DNA from: Selaginella moellendorffii
Lineage: Eukaryota; Streptophyta; Lycopodiopsida; Selaginellales; Selaginellaceae
Direction of reading: 5' to 3'
DNA: 64,000 bases
Assembly: GCF_000143415.4 (NCBI RefSeq)
Contig: NW_003314413.1
Location: 190,832-254,831, forward strand
Shown: one piece after another, positions 22,667 through 34,844 of the stretch
Layout: each line of letters begins with the position of its first letter
Position numbering within the stretch: the stretch's first letter is position 1
Program-made: the position numbers and the translations under genes
Notes under the pieces: model-generated
What the model was told of the DNA's origin: nothing
The model's input: the letters and a program-made list of their open reading frames with translations, nothing else
Database searches by the model: none

Positions 22667-25070
22667 GCGAGGGAGAGAGCGGAGGCTTTCTGGCCAGGAT
22701 ACAGGAGAACCATGTCTCTGGGATGGTTTTGGCTTTGCGAAAGTTGGCGGAGAGCCCAGTTTTGGGATTGGATTCATTGGATTGATCACCAATTCGTGGT
22801 CTGCTACTACAACAGAGCTCTCGGGCATTTGTTTTGGAGATGGGAGAGCTCGAGCCGAGACGAGCGAGGAAAGTTTGTAGAAGGGACGGGGAAGCATCCG
22901 TCCGTGTGCCGGTCTGGTCGGTCAGGGCAGGATTGATTGTCCATTGCAGATTCAATGGGGCAGGGTAGGGGTGCCAGCATACGGCGCGAGTACGGAACTT
23001 ATGCCGTGTGATCGGTGATCTTCTTCTCTCTCTCTCTCTCTGGCGCCGCTCGCTTTGGTTTTCTTTTCTGGTGGACTTGTCGGTGATCGATCATCGTCAT
23101 TGTCATCGAAGTTGAGTCGAGTCGATTCCATTCTCTCTCTCTCTCTCTTTCTCTCTACTTCATATTTTTTTTGCTTTTTTCCCAGCTCTCCCTTTCCAAC
23201 GTAGATGGCTAGCAAAGCTGCTTAGTTTAAGCTCTGTGCCCTCCAGGGACAGGCCTTGTCTTCCAGCTTTAAGTTAAGAGATTGATGATGAAGAAAGTTG
23301 ATTGATTCTAAACTCTATGGTTTTTGCCGAGAAGATTTTGGAGGTATTTTCTCTTTCACCGCAATTACCTGTTCAAGGCGAGTGAATGTGGGAAGTGATT
23401 TCAACTTCTTGTTGCTTGTTCGTGCACGGACAAAACGCTGTGCTTGTTGCGCTGGCTGCGTGCAGCAAGCAAGGGCGATCCGAGCTGTGCTGTGATTGCT
23501 GCTTGTTTTTAATGCCTATTCTCTTTCCTCCCTCTTCCAAAAAGCTGAAAATCTGCACTGCACACCACCATGTCCATCCAGTCTTCCCCGGTTTGTAGTG
23601 TTTTTCGCGGCGTTCTTCCCTCTTTCGTCCTCATGGGCTGGGCTGGGCTGGGCTGGGCTGGGCGAGAATTTGAATTTCAATTGCAGCGAGCCCAGAGAGA
23701 TTGATGAAAGGTGGCGGAAGTGGCCGGGAAGATATACTACAAAAAGAAAAAAGAAATATTCTGAGCAAGAAAAATATCGCCGCATTCACGACAGTGCAAG
23801 GGGAGAGAAAAAGAAATCCCTTGTTCCTATTTCCTTGAATGCTTTGTGTGGTTTTGGAATTTGCGAGTTTCCGATAGCATTTAGATCGAAAGAAGAATCA
23901 AATTATGAGAATTTAGCAAAAGAAAGCTGGAGAATATCATGGCATTTTTCTTAATTCCTTTCAATGTTTTCCAATCCTGATGATGAAAATGCAGCCGCTA
24001 AGGTCCCCCCCGAATCCTCCCACGGTATAATTTAGGTGGGACATTGCATCCATACCTTGAAGTAGAAGGGAAGGTAGCGAGTTAATGTTGTCGGGTGCTC
24101 CATAGAAAGCGACTCAAGGCCGTCTGTGTGCGCCAACCCCACTGGGACTGTGCTCTATGCCTCGTGGTGTCGGTTGTTTCCTTGGAAAGAAAAGAAAAAA
24201 TCAACTCCAAAATTGTTGTAATCTTCCAGTTTGTTAAGATAATCTTGATTGATTCGTGGGTGGCAGCAGATGCAAATGGGTCTGCGCCCTGAATGTAAAG
24301 TCGTTCTCCGGTACGTGCCATGCAAAGGTGGCAAAGCGCGCATGCATGCATGTGGGGGTCAAGGTTTGAAGTGTATAATTTTGCGGCGAACGTACTCCGC
24401 TTTTGTTGTGGTTAGGGCATTTGTTTTGACGGAGGTGCACGCGGGTGCGAACATGGGCAGTGCAGAAGGAGCAATGCAAATTTAACCATTTCTGGGCACT
24501 TTGGCCACATGCATCCACCTGAAAGCAAACTTATTTATCATCGCAAAGATATCAGCGGGGAAAAGAGGGGGAGGGAAGAAAAAAATGATTTTCTGCTGTG
24601 CAAATTGCAACCTTTGGTGTGTTGCTGCTGGCTCGATAATCAAATGAGTTCCTGATTCGATCCACCAGAGCGTGCAAGTGCCTGGATTATACTGGGCCGC
24701 AAAGAAATGTTTAGAGAGGCCTAGTGCTCGCAAATCGCGCGGTGTGATCCTTGAGGAACTTGTAAAGTACTTGTGATAATCCACAAGCTAAAAGAAAAGG
24801 AGAAGCGAGGGCCAAGTTGGCCAGTCCAAGATGCCATCATTCAATTCCAATTCAATCCCGCGGGGGTGGACTTGACAAGAAATGGCGCCTCTGCGACGCG
24901 CATGTGCCACAAAAGGCGTCAAACAGCTGGGAAGTTTAAACTAGAACCCTAATCCACACTTTTAAACAGAAAAAAGAAAAAAAAATCGTTCGTACGGAGA
25001 CCTCTGTACGGCACGTTGCGAATGAGGTCCGGGTTTCGAGTTCTCGCGGATAAGATTAAAAATTTCCAAA
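22667..25070. other. Long intergenic region
   Basis: 22667 to about 23250 is probably the GATA 3' UTR and includes two (CT)n tracts (about 23023-23041 and 23131-23155). A GGGCT pentamer is repeated at about 23636-23664. The remainder holds only short unsupported frames and no recognised gene, RNA or transposon. Confidence 0.45.
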
Positions 25071-27050
25071 ATGGCTATGGCGGGCATTGGCATTGGGCTA
25101 GGGTATCGGCCGCGATGGAGGTGGAGCGGCGCTGGATGCCGCAGCGCTGGATTCGGGAGGGCCGAAGTCCAGCAGCTGGACGCCGTGCGCATCGGTACGT
25201 TCTCGCAGCAGCAGCAGCGCCGGGGATTGAATTCCGGGAATGGAGGCGCCGGGGCGGATGCGGTGCTCAAGCAGATCGAGGACATCGGGATCGGGCTAAG
25301 CCAGATATCGCGGTGCCGCATTTCCGGCCAGAATATCCAGGAGCGAGTGAATCGCCTGGTGGACAGGCTCGATTTGCTGACCAAGGGCGTGGAGCAAGCA
25401 ATGTATGGTGGAAGAAGCGTCCCACCGCAGCTCTTGGCGGCTTTAAATGTAAGTTTTCTTCCTTTGCCTCTTGCGGTGGTGGAGTAGCCTATAACTCGTG
25501 TTCTTTGGTTTCTCTCTTTCTTTCAGGCTCTGCAAAGAGAGCAATGCTCGTTGGCTAACATAATTCGCCTGGCCACGGCCTCTACTTCCATCGTTCCTTA
25601 CGCCGACGAGGACGAGGAAGTTGTGGCTGCGGAGTTAGTCACCGACAAGTCAAGCGAGGATGTTATGAACTCGTTGAAGCGTGAAAGCGCGCTCGTTCCT
25701 GTCACCAAGCCCGTTTATGAGATGAGTGCGCCAGTCACCAAGGTCAGCAACCAGCCATCTTTCTTGCTCGCGTCTCACAAGTCTTTTGTGCGTTACGTAG
25801 CGATCGCTTTATTCACTCCTCTCTCTTGTTTTCGTTCTAGACTGCGACTATGGCTTCCGTTCGAGCGGAGATTGAGCGACGAGTTATTCAACAGGTACAG
25901 CTGAACGACCCGACTTTTCTCGTTGTCGGTTACTACTTCATTAATGACGCTCCTATTTGGTGGTCGTTTTTTTCAGCTCACGGCCAGGGATGTTGGAATG
26001 TTTAACGAAGAGCCATTGAATTTCGGACAAAGACCGGGGGCCGAAGACATTACTGGTTTGGACGACGGAGTGAAAGCGTTGAAGTCTGAGGTACAGAAAG
26101 CGGAGGTTGCGGAGCAGCAGCTACGCAGGCTTGAGACAGCGCTCGTCCAAACAGTTCCTCTGGAGGTTCATGAGTCAGTGGTAATACTTTATGAGGCATT
26201 TGCGTTTTGATCTTTTCGATATATAAAATGTGCCAGATAAAAAAGCTACAGGAGTCTTTACAAGAAACGCAGTCCACTGTGCTGCAGTTGACAAGAGAGC
26301 TGGCCGAGAAAGAAAATATTCTGAGTACTGTGAAGAAAGATCTCCTCAAAGAACAAGGGGAGTTTGTGGCCAAGGTATATGTATCTGATGTCTTTTTCAT
26401 TAACTTACTGCTAAATTGCTATGCTTTCAAAGGTGTCTCAGCTGAGAGGTGAAATTGCCGAACGAGCGACCAACATGGAAGACCTGCAACTCGCTGTAAA
26501 TGACGTGGTGGAAGAATTTTCTCACGGACTGCAGGAAATACAGAAAAAGGCAGCAGTGCTGGCAGCTGAACTTGATAATAAGGAGAAGCTTTTGAATCAG
26601 TTAAGGAAGGATTGGAAAGCCGAAACAAGGAGCCTGCGCAAGAAGCTGGCCAAGGCCCGGAAACAGATGAAGGAGCTCGAGGAAATAAGACAGGCCGAAC
26701 AGGCGGAGCTTAAGGAAGCAAAGAATAGAATCGTTGTGTTAGAAGACGAGCTCACTATAGTCCGGAAAAACTACGAGGAAGCTGAGGAAAACAGGAGAAG
26801 GCAGAAGCAGGAATCTTTGGCCAGAATGAAAACTTTGATTGCGGAGATGGTTAAGATCTCACGGGCGAGATCTCAGAGAGAACTACAGGTTGCTGAATTA
26901 TTGAAAGACGTGAGCAAAGAACAAACTCGTCGCCGCAAATTGCTACCAGCTGGAGGATTGCCATCTAGTGACAAGATGAAAGCCCTTCAGAGCTTTTTCT
27001 CCCTCATGAAGGACTTATTGTCACGGACGAAGGCGAGCGACGACAAGTAA
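25071..27050 (+). CDS. Coiled-coil protein, possibly organelle-targeted, function unknown
   Basis: Six exons (25071-25448, 25527-25742, 25841-25894, 25977-26180, 26237-26374, 26433-27050) join in frame. The N-terminus (MAMAGIGIGLGYRPRWRWSG) is rich in Arg and small residues with no acids for about 30 residues, as expected for a plastid or mitochondrial presequence. A helical conserved-looking part follows (ISGQNIQERVNRLVDRLDLL). From exon 4 onward the protein is long coiled coil: KLQESLQETQSTVLQLTREL, then almost all of exon 6 with heptads and dense Glu/Lys/Arg, ending LLSRTKASDDK. The family is not recognised. The 3' end is tail-to-tail with a broken receptor-kinase copy starting 9 bp later, and pieces of exon 6 recur at 29.1-29.3 kb and 30.0-30.2 kb. 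Confidence 0.7.
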
Positions 27051-27058
27051 TGAGGACG

Positions 27059-27820
27059 AAGAATCTCACACGTCTGCTGGGATGTTGCATGGAAACGTCG
27101 TGCTTGCCGGTGAGAACATATTTCCTTTTTCGTCGATGGAACGTATCCTGGCTGTATATTTTTCAGCCTTCCACCACCTGGCGCATACGCCTTTGTGCAA
27201 AGGAGAGCGGCATTATCACTCTGGTCCTGTGCACTGACACTCAGTCGGGGATCCGAAACAACTTGCGGTCCTTCCGCGTACGATCTGCCTTTTGCCCACC
27301 TGACGATATCGAGGTCTCCAAATTACCAGTAAGTATCGCTCCTCGTGTTGACCCTTAAGGTATTCCGAGAGGTGGAGGACAGGTTTGAAAGGGACACGAT
27401 GCATGCCTGGAGCAGTAGGAGCCTGCAACGCTGGTCATTTTTCTCGTCGTTGCTCCCTTTGAGTAGCTTTGTGATTCCAAAGTCTGCTAGTTTTGGTTTG
27501 TAGTCAGCGTCTAGCAGAATGTTGGCTGACTTGACGTCTCTGTGCAGGAATGGCGAGGATCACTCTGATAGAGCTTGGAAGCGATCCTGTAGCGGCGGTT
27601 CCAGTCCAGACTTGTGACTCTTTCACTGTGTAAGACGTCTCCCACGCTGTCATGTACTCGACGATGAGCAGGTCCCTATCAGAGTTCCAGCAGCAGCTTA
27701 ACAGCCTGACAATTCTCCGGTGTCTCCAAAGTTCTGACTTAGTAGTCCTCACCGAGGAGACCGGCCACTCCCGATAACGCTGTTCTCGTGATGATGGTTA
27801 ACTTCGTGTGGAGCGAGGAT
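27059..27820 (-). pseudogene. Truncated LRR receptor-kinase copy (kinase C-terminal half)
   Basis: On the minus strand this matches the 3' part of the intact receptor kinase at 30230-31200: the tail segment with the TGC-rich end, kinase subdomains including RIVRLLSCCWNSDRDLL (about 27710), the exon junction region near 27330-27410 and the C-terminal lobe. Small deletions and shifts break the frame repeatedly, for example where the HRD loop should be (about 27540). The extracellular LRR part is missing. It begins 9 bp after the stop of the coiled-coil gene. Confidence 0.8.
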
Positions 27821-28600
27821 GGCCAACAGATGTGTTCTGATACTGCTTTCGAGTTTATGTAGCAGCCGAAATTTTTTCACATGAAATGCCACCTTCCGTG
27901 CATCAAGAACCAGATGATCCGTGTTTGGCTCCTTGGCAAAAACGTCAAACGGACAATCTCAGTTCTGAACTTATGGCGCATGAGTTCCAGCCTCTCCAAA
28001 GCCTTTTGCACGTCCACCACAGCCTTCTCCTTGGAGGCCGTGATGTTTGATTCTCCTCTTCGTGAGCTACAGTATAAGTCAGGGCACGCCACTGCTGCCA
28101 GATTGAATACTTGTCTTCATCGTCAAAGATGAACTTAGGCAACTCTTCAGTGGTGAAGCAATTGTCTTTCCAAGGCCGTCTCCATAAAACTCTTCATTAT
28201 TGTTAATCGCAGGTAACTTACAAGCCTGGTTCAAGTGGCTCCTCAGAGGTTTCTGGTTAGCCATATTCATGCAAAGAGATTCCGCGTACTCCGCCCTTTC
28301 CAAACTACAAGAATCCTGTCAAGCATAGATTGGAAGATGAGCAACGTTCCGGGAGCTCAATCCCATCTGTAAGCAGCATGTCCTCAAATCTTGATCCCCC
28401 GATATTGGTATACTTTCCACCAGTCCCGCTTCCTAAATCTTGAGCAACTGTAGAGGGGTTGTGGTTCCAGACACCAGCCAGGAGTGAGTGGATGCAGCAA
28501 TGGATGAGACTTAGAACCTCACGAGGAATTGTGAGTTCATCCATCTGTGATTTGATCGAGTCGCTGCTGAGCCTTTTAAGCACGGTCGTGTTGGTACGCA
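27821..28600 (-). pseudogene. Fragment of an unrecognised gene, copy 1
   Basis: Minus-strand frames such as SQMDELTIPREVLSLIHCCI (28540-28480) and LPKFIFDDEDKYSIWQQWRA (about 28145-28085) look protein-like, with stops and shifts between them. The part at about 27880-28215 is related to 43720-44085, 16 kb away, over its whole length and in the same orientation, which supports descent from a real gene. I do not recognise the family. Confidence 0.4.
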
Positions 28601-28649
28601 TTCATTCTATTAGATTTCTTTTTCTTGCCTTCTCTTGTGGAGTGCTTTG

Positions 28650-28652
28650 TTT

Positions 28653-28691
<39 letters not shown>

Positions 28692-28692
28692 G
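28650..28692. repeat. (CT)n microsatellite
   Basis: An almost pure CT dinucleotide run of about 40 bp, broken once by G. Confidence 0.9.
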
Positions 28693-28859
28693 CAATTTTC
28701 CACGGCGAGTTAGATTTTATTTGGTGGTCTTCTTCCTTTTTCCAGCCTCAGCGACCTGTTCGAACTGAAGACAGACAAGAACTTCTTCATGTGCTTTAGG
28801 AAGTGTCCGCATTTGTTCTAATTTGACAACCATAAAAGTATACTTGAATGTAATTAAAT

Positions 28860-29560
28860 TGTCTTTCAAGGTCGACAACGAAGAAGTTCGCCTCAGGACG
28901 AAGAAAGACGAGTAGTTTCAACTTATTCAAGACAGTGAATGTCTTGAATCTTATAAGGAGATCGTTGGCAAGAGCGAAAGGAGAGCCTCAAGATTGTGCA
29001 GGACACAGTTGACCTCTAAATCGACATCTAGATCTGAAGTGTGTCATACCTGAATGTTGTACAGAGCAAACAGATCACTGACCTTGTGCAATATTTTGAA
29101 GAGAGGTTGGAGCTGAAGAAGGATCAGCAGCTAGATACACACGAGATTTGAAAAGGAGCTTCTCGGCGCGCACAAAAGCTGGAAGAGGTAAGAATCTGGG
29201 GAAGGAGGATTCCAATCTAACGACAAGTTAAAAGTCCTTCAGAGCTTATTCTCCATCTTGTTGTCACGGACGAAGGCGAGCGGATTAAGACGAACGTTTG
29301 GGAAGCTGCATGGAGACGTCCCAGACGTGCTTGCCGGTGAGAACATTTCCTCCGTTGTGCATGGAGAGTAATAAGCTTCCGGTTGTAGTGCTTCAGCTGG
29401 CCTCTTAGGCCACCAAGTTCGGCAGGTTTTCTGGCAAGTGTGCCATCAAGCTGCCGTTGAGCCTGTTGGAAGAGAGGTTTGGTGGAATAGATGGTTCATC
29501 AAACACATCAAACTTTTGCAATTCCAGGATTTTACGTCAGGCTGTTCATTTTTGTCCTAT
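28860..29560. pseudogene. Second broken copy of the coiled-coil / receptor-kinase pair
   Basis: Plus-strand sequence at about 28860-29290 has coiled-coil-like pieces (KVDNEEVRLRTKKDE, then a stop) and, at 29208-29282, a close match to the 3' end of the coiled-coil gene (26955-27048). Immediately after it (29283-29400) comes a match to the receptor-kinase tail in minus orientation, and at 29420-29560 short matches to its LRR region, with most of the kinase deleted. No usable frame remains. Confidence 0.65.
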
Positions 29561-30000
29561 CAGATCTGTATCTATGGAAACGGTGGCTTTTATTCTATGA
29601 AGGTAGTTCCTTGGCATTTGAGAAAGAGAACTGGAAGTGAATACCAAGATCCAAGGAGAGCATGCAGTTTTTGAGAGCATAGCTTTGCTGACTTACGGGT
29701 GTCCCAGACGAGCGGATGGAAAAGCATTTGGTGGAGCATTGGGATTATACCCTCATGGGTTGTATGAGATAGAGCACATTTTTCTCTATCTGCGGAAAAA
29801 ATAATTTTGGCGACTTAGGTTAGTAGGGTTTGCCCATGGGCGCTGCTGGATTCATCAGAGTCTTCTTGCATTCAACAACATCACCTGGTACCTATCATTT
29901 AGGCAATGGCGCTCAACTTATGTATCATGAAAGTCAGTGAATCTTCGTAAGGAAATTGGTGCAAAAAGAGACAGCTAATATTATGTAGTAGGTGCAGGAC
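29560..30000. other. Intergenic
   Basis: No feature recognised between the second and third copies of the duplicated pair. Confidence 0.4.
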
Positions 30001-30222
30001 ATTGAAGAAAGGCTCAAGGTGAAGAGAAGAAGGGCTGGAGAAGTATCAGCAGCTAGATAAGCAGAGGAGATCTCTAGAGTATACGAGTTTTGACAAGGAG
30101 CTTCTCAACGCGAGACAGAACCTGGAAGGGGTAAGAGTTACGGGAAGGAGGATTGCCATCGAACGACAAGATGAAAGCCTTGAGAGCTTTGTCTCCATCA
30201 CGAAGGCGAGCGAATGAAGACG
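30000..30222 (+). pseudogene. Third copy: fragment of the coiled-coil gene
   Basis: Aligned by eye with 29090-29290 and, for its last 70 bp, with 26955-27048 (…CGACAAGATGAAAGCC…). It keeps coiled-coil-like codons (SFDKELLNARQNLEG) but has stops. It abuts the stop codon of the intact receptor kinase, so the pair is convergent here too. Confidence 0.65.
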
Positions 30223-30229
30223 AAGAACC

Positions 30230-33200
30230 TCACACGTATTCTGGGATGCTGCATGGAGACGTCGACCCAGACGTGCTCGCCGGTGAGAACATTTCCTCCT
30301 TTGTGCATGGAGAGTAACAAGCTTCGGGCTGTATTTTTTCCAGCATTTCCACCACCCGGCGCATCGTTGGTCTTTCCTCTGGAGACGCCTTTGTGCAAAG
30401 AAGAGCAACGTCGAGCAGCATTATCATCTGGTCCTGTGCACTGGCGCTCACTCGGGTATCCAGAACAACTTGCGGTCCTTTCGCTTGCACTCTGCCTTTT
30501 ACCCACCTGACGATATCCAGGTCTCCAAATTCACTGTCAACTGGCCTCTTGCCTGTCACTAGCTCCAGCAGGACGACTCCAAAGCTGTAAGTATCGCTTT
30601 TCGTGCTGACCTTCAAGGTATAGGTGTACTCTGAGAGGTGAAGGACAGGTTGGAAAGGAATTAGCTTAGACATGATGCATACCTGGAGCAATGTAGCCGT
30701 AGGAACCTGCAATGTTGGTCATTGTCTCGTCGTCGCTACCTTTGAGTAGCTTTGTGATTCCAAAGTCTGCTAGCTTTGGTTCGTAGTCAGCGTCCAGCAG
30801 AATGTTGGCTGACTTGACGTCTCTGTGCAGGAGCGGCGGGGAGCAATCGTGATGAAGGTATGATAGAGCTTGTGCTGCTCTCAAAGCGATCCTGTAGCGG
30901 GTGTTCCAGTCCAGGTTCGCGACTTTCTTGCTGTGTAGGACGTCTCTCAGGCTGCCGTTCGGCATATACTCGAAGATGAGCAGGTCCGTATCAGCGTTCC
31001 AGCAGCAGCTTAACAGCCTGACGATGCTACGGTGTCTTATGTGGCCCAAAGTTCTGACTTCGGACTGGTACTGGTAGTCATCACCGAGGGAATGATCTGA
31101 TCGTGATATCTGCTTCACTGCTAGAGAATGTCCGCTTGCCAAATCAACTCGATACACCTTCCCAGACCGGCCAGTCCCGATAACGTTGTTCTCGTCGAGC
31201 TTCTCGATGACAGTTAACTCGTTGAAGAACAACCTTTGGAACGATTTCACTTTCCAACGGGGTGGCTGTTTCACGAGCTTGAAGTGGCGCCAGCAGATGC
31301 AGAGACTGCCAGTGAGAAGCAAGACGACGGCTCCAACGATAACAACAACCGAGATCAGTGTAACCGAGAAGCGACTCTTACCGCTGTTGGCACTTCTGCT
31401 GCTGCTGGTGGTTCTTGCATTGGAGCATGCCGAGTCTTGGCAGAGATCAGGATTTCCAAAGAAGCTATCAGCCGAAAAGCCTCGAGTCCAGCTCTCAGGA
31501 ATACGGCCGCTCAAGTTGTTATTGGAGATGTTCAAGCTGGACAGCAGAAGATTTCCCAGAGCAGATGGAACGTCTCCACTCAAGTGGTTGTTGGAAAGAT
31601 CCAGCATGTTGAGCCTGGAAAGGCTAGCCAGTGACGATGGAATCGAGCCAGACAGACTGTTTGCGGAGAAGTCAAGTGAAGTGAGCCTCACGCAGTTTCT
31701 AATATCTGCTGGTATAGCGCCGGACAGACGATTGTGAGACAGATTCAATGCTTCCAAAGAGGCACAGCTCCCAATCTGGAATCCGGAGATTGAGTTATCC
31801 GAGGCCGTCAACTCGATCAAGTTCGGCAGGTTTCCCAGCTCGTCCGGTAAACTTTCGAACTTGTTACCATCCAACCTCAGAATTCCTAGCTGTGCAGCGT
31901 TCTTGATATCGGAAGTCACACTGCCGTTGAGCCTGTTGGAAGAGAGCTCCAAGACGGTCAGGTTGGGGGAGGCCCAGAGCTTTGGCGGAACAGGGCCTTC
32001 GAGATGGTTGTCTTGCAGCCTCAATCGCACCCAGCTTTTGCAATCGCTGAAGCTCTCAGGAATTCCTCCCGACAGCATGTTGCCGTACAGGCTCAGGTTT
32101 TGCAGAGCATTTCCACCGCAGATGAAAGGTGGCACACCTCCGGTAAGTTTGTTTTGTGAGAGTGTGACGTAGCTGAGCCTGGCTTTTTTTCCTAGGGACT
32201 CGGGGATTTTACCTGTCAGGTTGTTTGCGAATGCTGTGAATTGTTCGAGGTTTTCCAAATCCGCAAGACTTTCTGGGATGCTACCTGTCAGGCGATTCAA
32301 GTGGAGATGAAGTATCCGCAGATTTTTTAGCCCTCCAACCTGTGTAGGAATGCTGCCAGTTAAAGCGTTCTCGGAGGCATCCAAGTCAGTAAGCAGCATG
32401 AGGTTGCCAATCTCATATGGAATCTGACCCGAGAGCTTGTTTTTGTAGAGCTCGAGCATCTTCAGCTTAGGAAGGTACATGAGCTCAACCGGAATGCTGC
32501 CGGTGAGATTGTTGGACTGGAGCTCGAGGTCTTCGATCTCTTTTAAGGCACCTAGCTCGGGTGGAATGGTTCCAACGAGGCCGCAGTTAAACAGATACAG
32601 CCGGACAAGCCTTGTGAGATTGCCAAGCTCGGGAGGAATGAAGGCACGGAGGAGATTAATATTGGACGAGACGTCGAGAAAGGTGAGGTTGGAGAGACGG
32701 CCGAGGCTGGGGGTCAAGTTCGTGAAGAGATTTGCGCTGAGGACGAGCTCCTGGAGGGTGGTGGGAAGTTCTCCAAGAGCGTCGGGCATGGGTCCAGTGA
32801 AGGCATTGTAGGAGAGATCCAACCTGCGAAGTGGGAGATGACCGAGGATCATGGAGATGTTCTCCGGGAGTGGGCCGCGAAACCAGTTCTGGCTCAAGTC
32901 GAGATAGACGAGCTTGCTGCATCTCTCAAGCGAAGGGAAGGGCTGGTCGAAGTTGTTATAGGTGACTCTCACGCTGGTCAGATTTGGCAACTCACAGATA
33001 ACTGGAGACATGGTCCCGTTGAGCTGGAAGTGCTCCAAGTTGATCCCAACCACACCGTCGTCGCCATCGCATTCGATTCCCTTCCAGCTACAGACCTGCG
33101 GATTGGTAGAAGCGTTCCAGCTCTCCAGAACGTTGCGAGGATCGACGATGCCGCGCTTGAATTCCAGCAGGAGCTCCCGCTCGGTTGCTGCCCGAGTGAG

Positions 33201-33254
33201 TGGAAGAATGGCGATGGCCAGGCAGAAGGCAAGGAGATCCCGGAGCCATTCCAT
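30230..33254 (-). CDS. Leucine-rich repeat receptor-like kinase, subfamily XI (HAESA/HSL-like)
   Basis: Two exons (33254-30683 and 30630-30230) encode 990 residues. A signal peptide (MEWLRDLLAFCLAIAILPLT) is followed by the LRRNT domain with CSWKGIEC, about twenty LRRs with the plant consensus (LTGSIPVELMYLPKLKMLEL), a C-terminal cap, the membrane helix VTLISVVVIVGAVVLLLTGS, and a kinase. Kinase motifs seen are the glycine loop GTGRSGKVYRVD, AVKQIS lysine, [12 protein letters not shown] (an RD kinase), DFGITKLL and APEYTYTLKVSTKSDTYSFG. The single intron splits the APE glutamate codon, a position typical of subfamily XI. Relatives perceive small secreted peptides (IDA, CEP, CLE) and control development; the ligand here is unknown. 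I chose the Met at 33254 because it starts the signal peptide; the frame extends 49 codons further upstream. It seems intact, while two broken copies lie downstream. Confidence 0.92.
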
Positions 33255-33884
33255 GGATGAATGAGCGTCAAAGTCCTCACTAAAAGAGCACGGGACTTGG
33301 ACTAGCCGGCAGTTTTGACGAAAGAGAGCTTGTTTTCGTTTGCGTGCTAATACTACTTTCTTTGCTTGTAATGGATGCACTTCTTCGAGAATTGTCGCCA
33401 ATTTTCAGTCACAGGCGCCGAGCGATCGGAGCTTGGCATCGGAGTGGGCAGCGCCAGTTAGTTCCCATTTGTTTGGCAGTGCCTTTTAAAATCGAAGATC
33501 GCAATCGGGCCTTGAATGTAATCGTCGGGAATGCTTCCAGGCGGAGAGAATGTGGCCGTTTGCTTGGATCTACTTGGTTATGAATAACCAGAGCGGCATG
33601 ATGGAGGACTACACTACAGCATTTTCCTCAACAATTCATTTTGTGTTTTAGAATGCTTGTGTTGAAAAGGCAAAGAGATGGTTTGGTGAAACCTTTCTGC
33701 AAGCAGACATCCCTCGCTTACATTTACCCTAGAAGCTTATTCTTCCAACACGTCGCAGCACCAGGGAATCCATCGGTGCCTCACTTTCCCAGAGACAAGG
33801 CCCAACCAATCAAATGTCATCAACGAAGAGACTTTGACTCTTTGAATAGTTAATACAGATTATACAATAATAAATGTATTTTTG
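33255..33884. promoter_or_regulatory. Upstream region of the receptor kinase
   Basis: About 630 bp with no supported gene. It should contain the receptor-kinase promoter; no motif is claimed. Confidence 0.35.
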
Positions 33885-34085
33885 GGAGTGGGTATATTTA
33901 GAATATATTTGGATATTCTAGGATATTTTACCATTTAACTGTTGTTATTCATTTAAATTTATAAACATGTTTATAATTTATAAAATTTTTTAAACACTTT
34001 CTTGATATTCAAAAAGATTATTCTTGTGTTTATAAATTATAAAGAATATAATATAAACTTCCATTTGATCAATTAGATTAATAAA
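33885..34085. repeat. Left flank repeat of AT-rich transposon block
   Basis: This AT-rich 200-bp segment (from ATTTGGATATTCTAGGATAT) recurs in the same orientation at about 43180-43405, including TTGTGTTTATAAATTATAAA and the end CATTTGATCAATT. The two copies bracket the AT-rich block. Confidence 0.55.
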
Positions 34086-34185
34086 TAGGAATAACACCAT
34101 TATTATGCAAACCAAAGCGTTGTTACATGCAATGTGCAGAAAATTATTTTTTGTTGTTATTTCTAAAAAGTTTTAAAAATCTTTT

Positions 34186-34296
<111 letters not shown>

Positions 34297-34844
34297 ATAT
34301 ATATATGCACATATAAGTGGAGAGATATGGAAAAGAATTCAGAAAATTTGGCAGTTATAAAAATAAGATCTTGTGCATTGTATTGCAGCAGCACTTGGTT
34401 TGTTTTTGTTTTCTTAATATTTTACTATAATATATAATTTATACCAATAATAATAAAAAATGATAATTATGATAATACACAGATGGATTTCTTTTGTGGG
34501 TTCAAGACATTTCTCAAGAGTTTAATCCACAGTGGGCCATGCTCTGGGCATCATTTGAGGTAACAAACTTGATCTCTATATTCTATTCCCGAGTTGATGG
34601 ACAAAGACTCACTCCTCTCTTTTGTTTTCCTTTGCAGCTGAAAACAAGCATAACTACATTTCATTCATAGATAGAATGATCTTCTAACTTCCATCACCAA
34701 TAATCCTAAGCACAAAATCAAGAGGTGTGAAGCAAGTAGATTGGACCTTTATTAGGCCATGCAAGGTTGGGTCCAGCTCCTCCCACAGTTGTACCTATAA
34801 GGTCCACATGTAAAATTACAATGCCATATACTATTATTTACATA

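Noticed and set aside
22700-23000. Short frames downstream of the GATA stop
   Set aside because: They sit in the probable 3' UTR and have no coding features.
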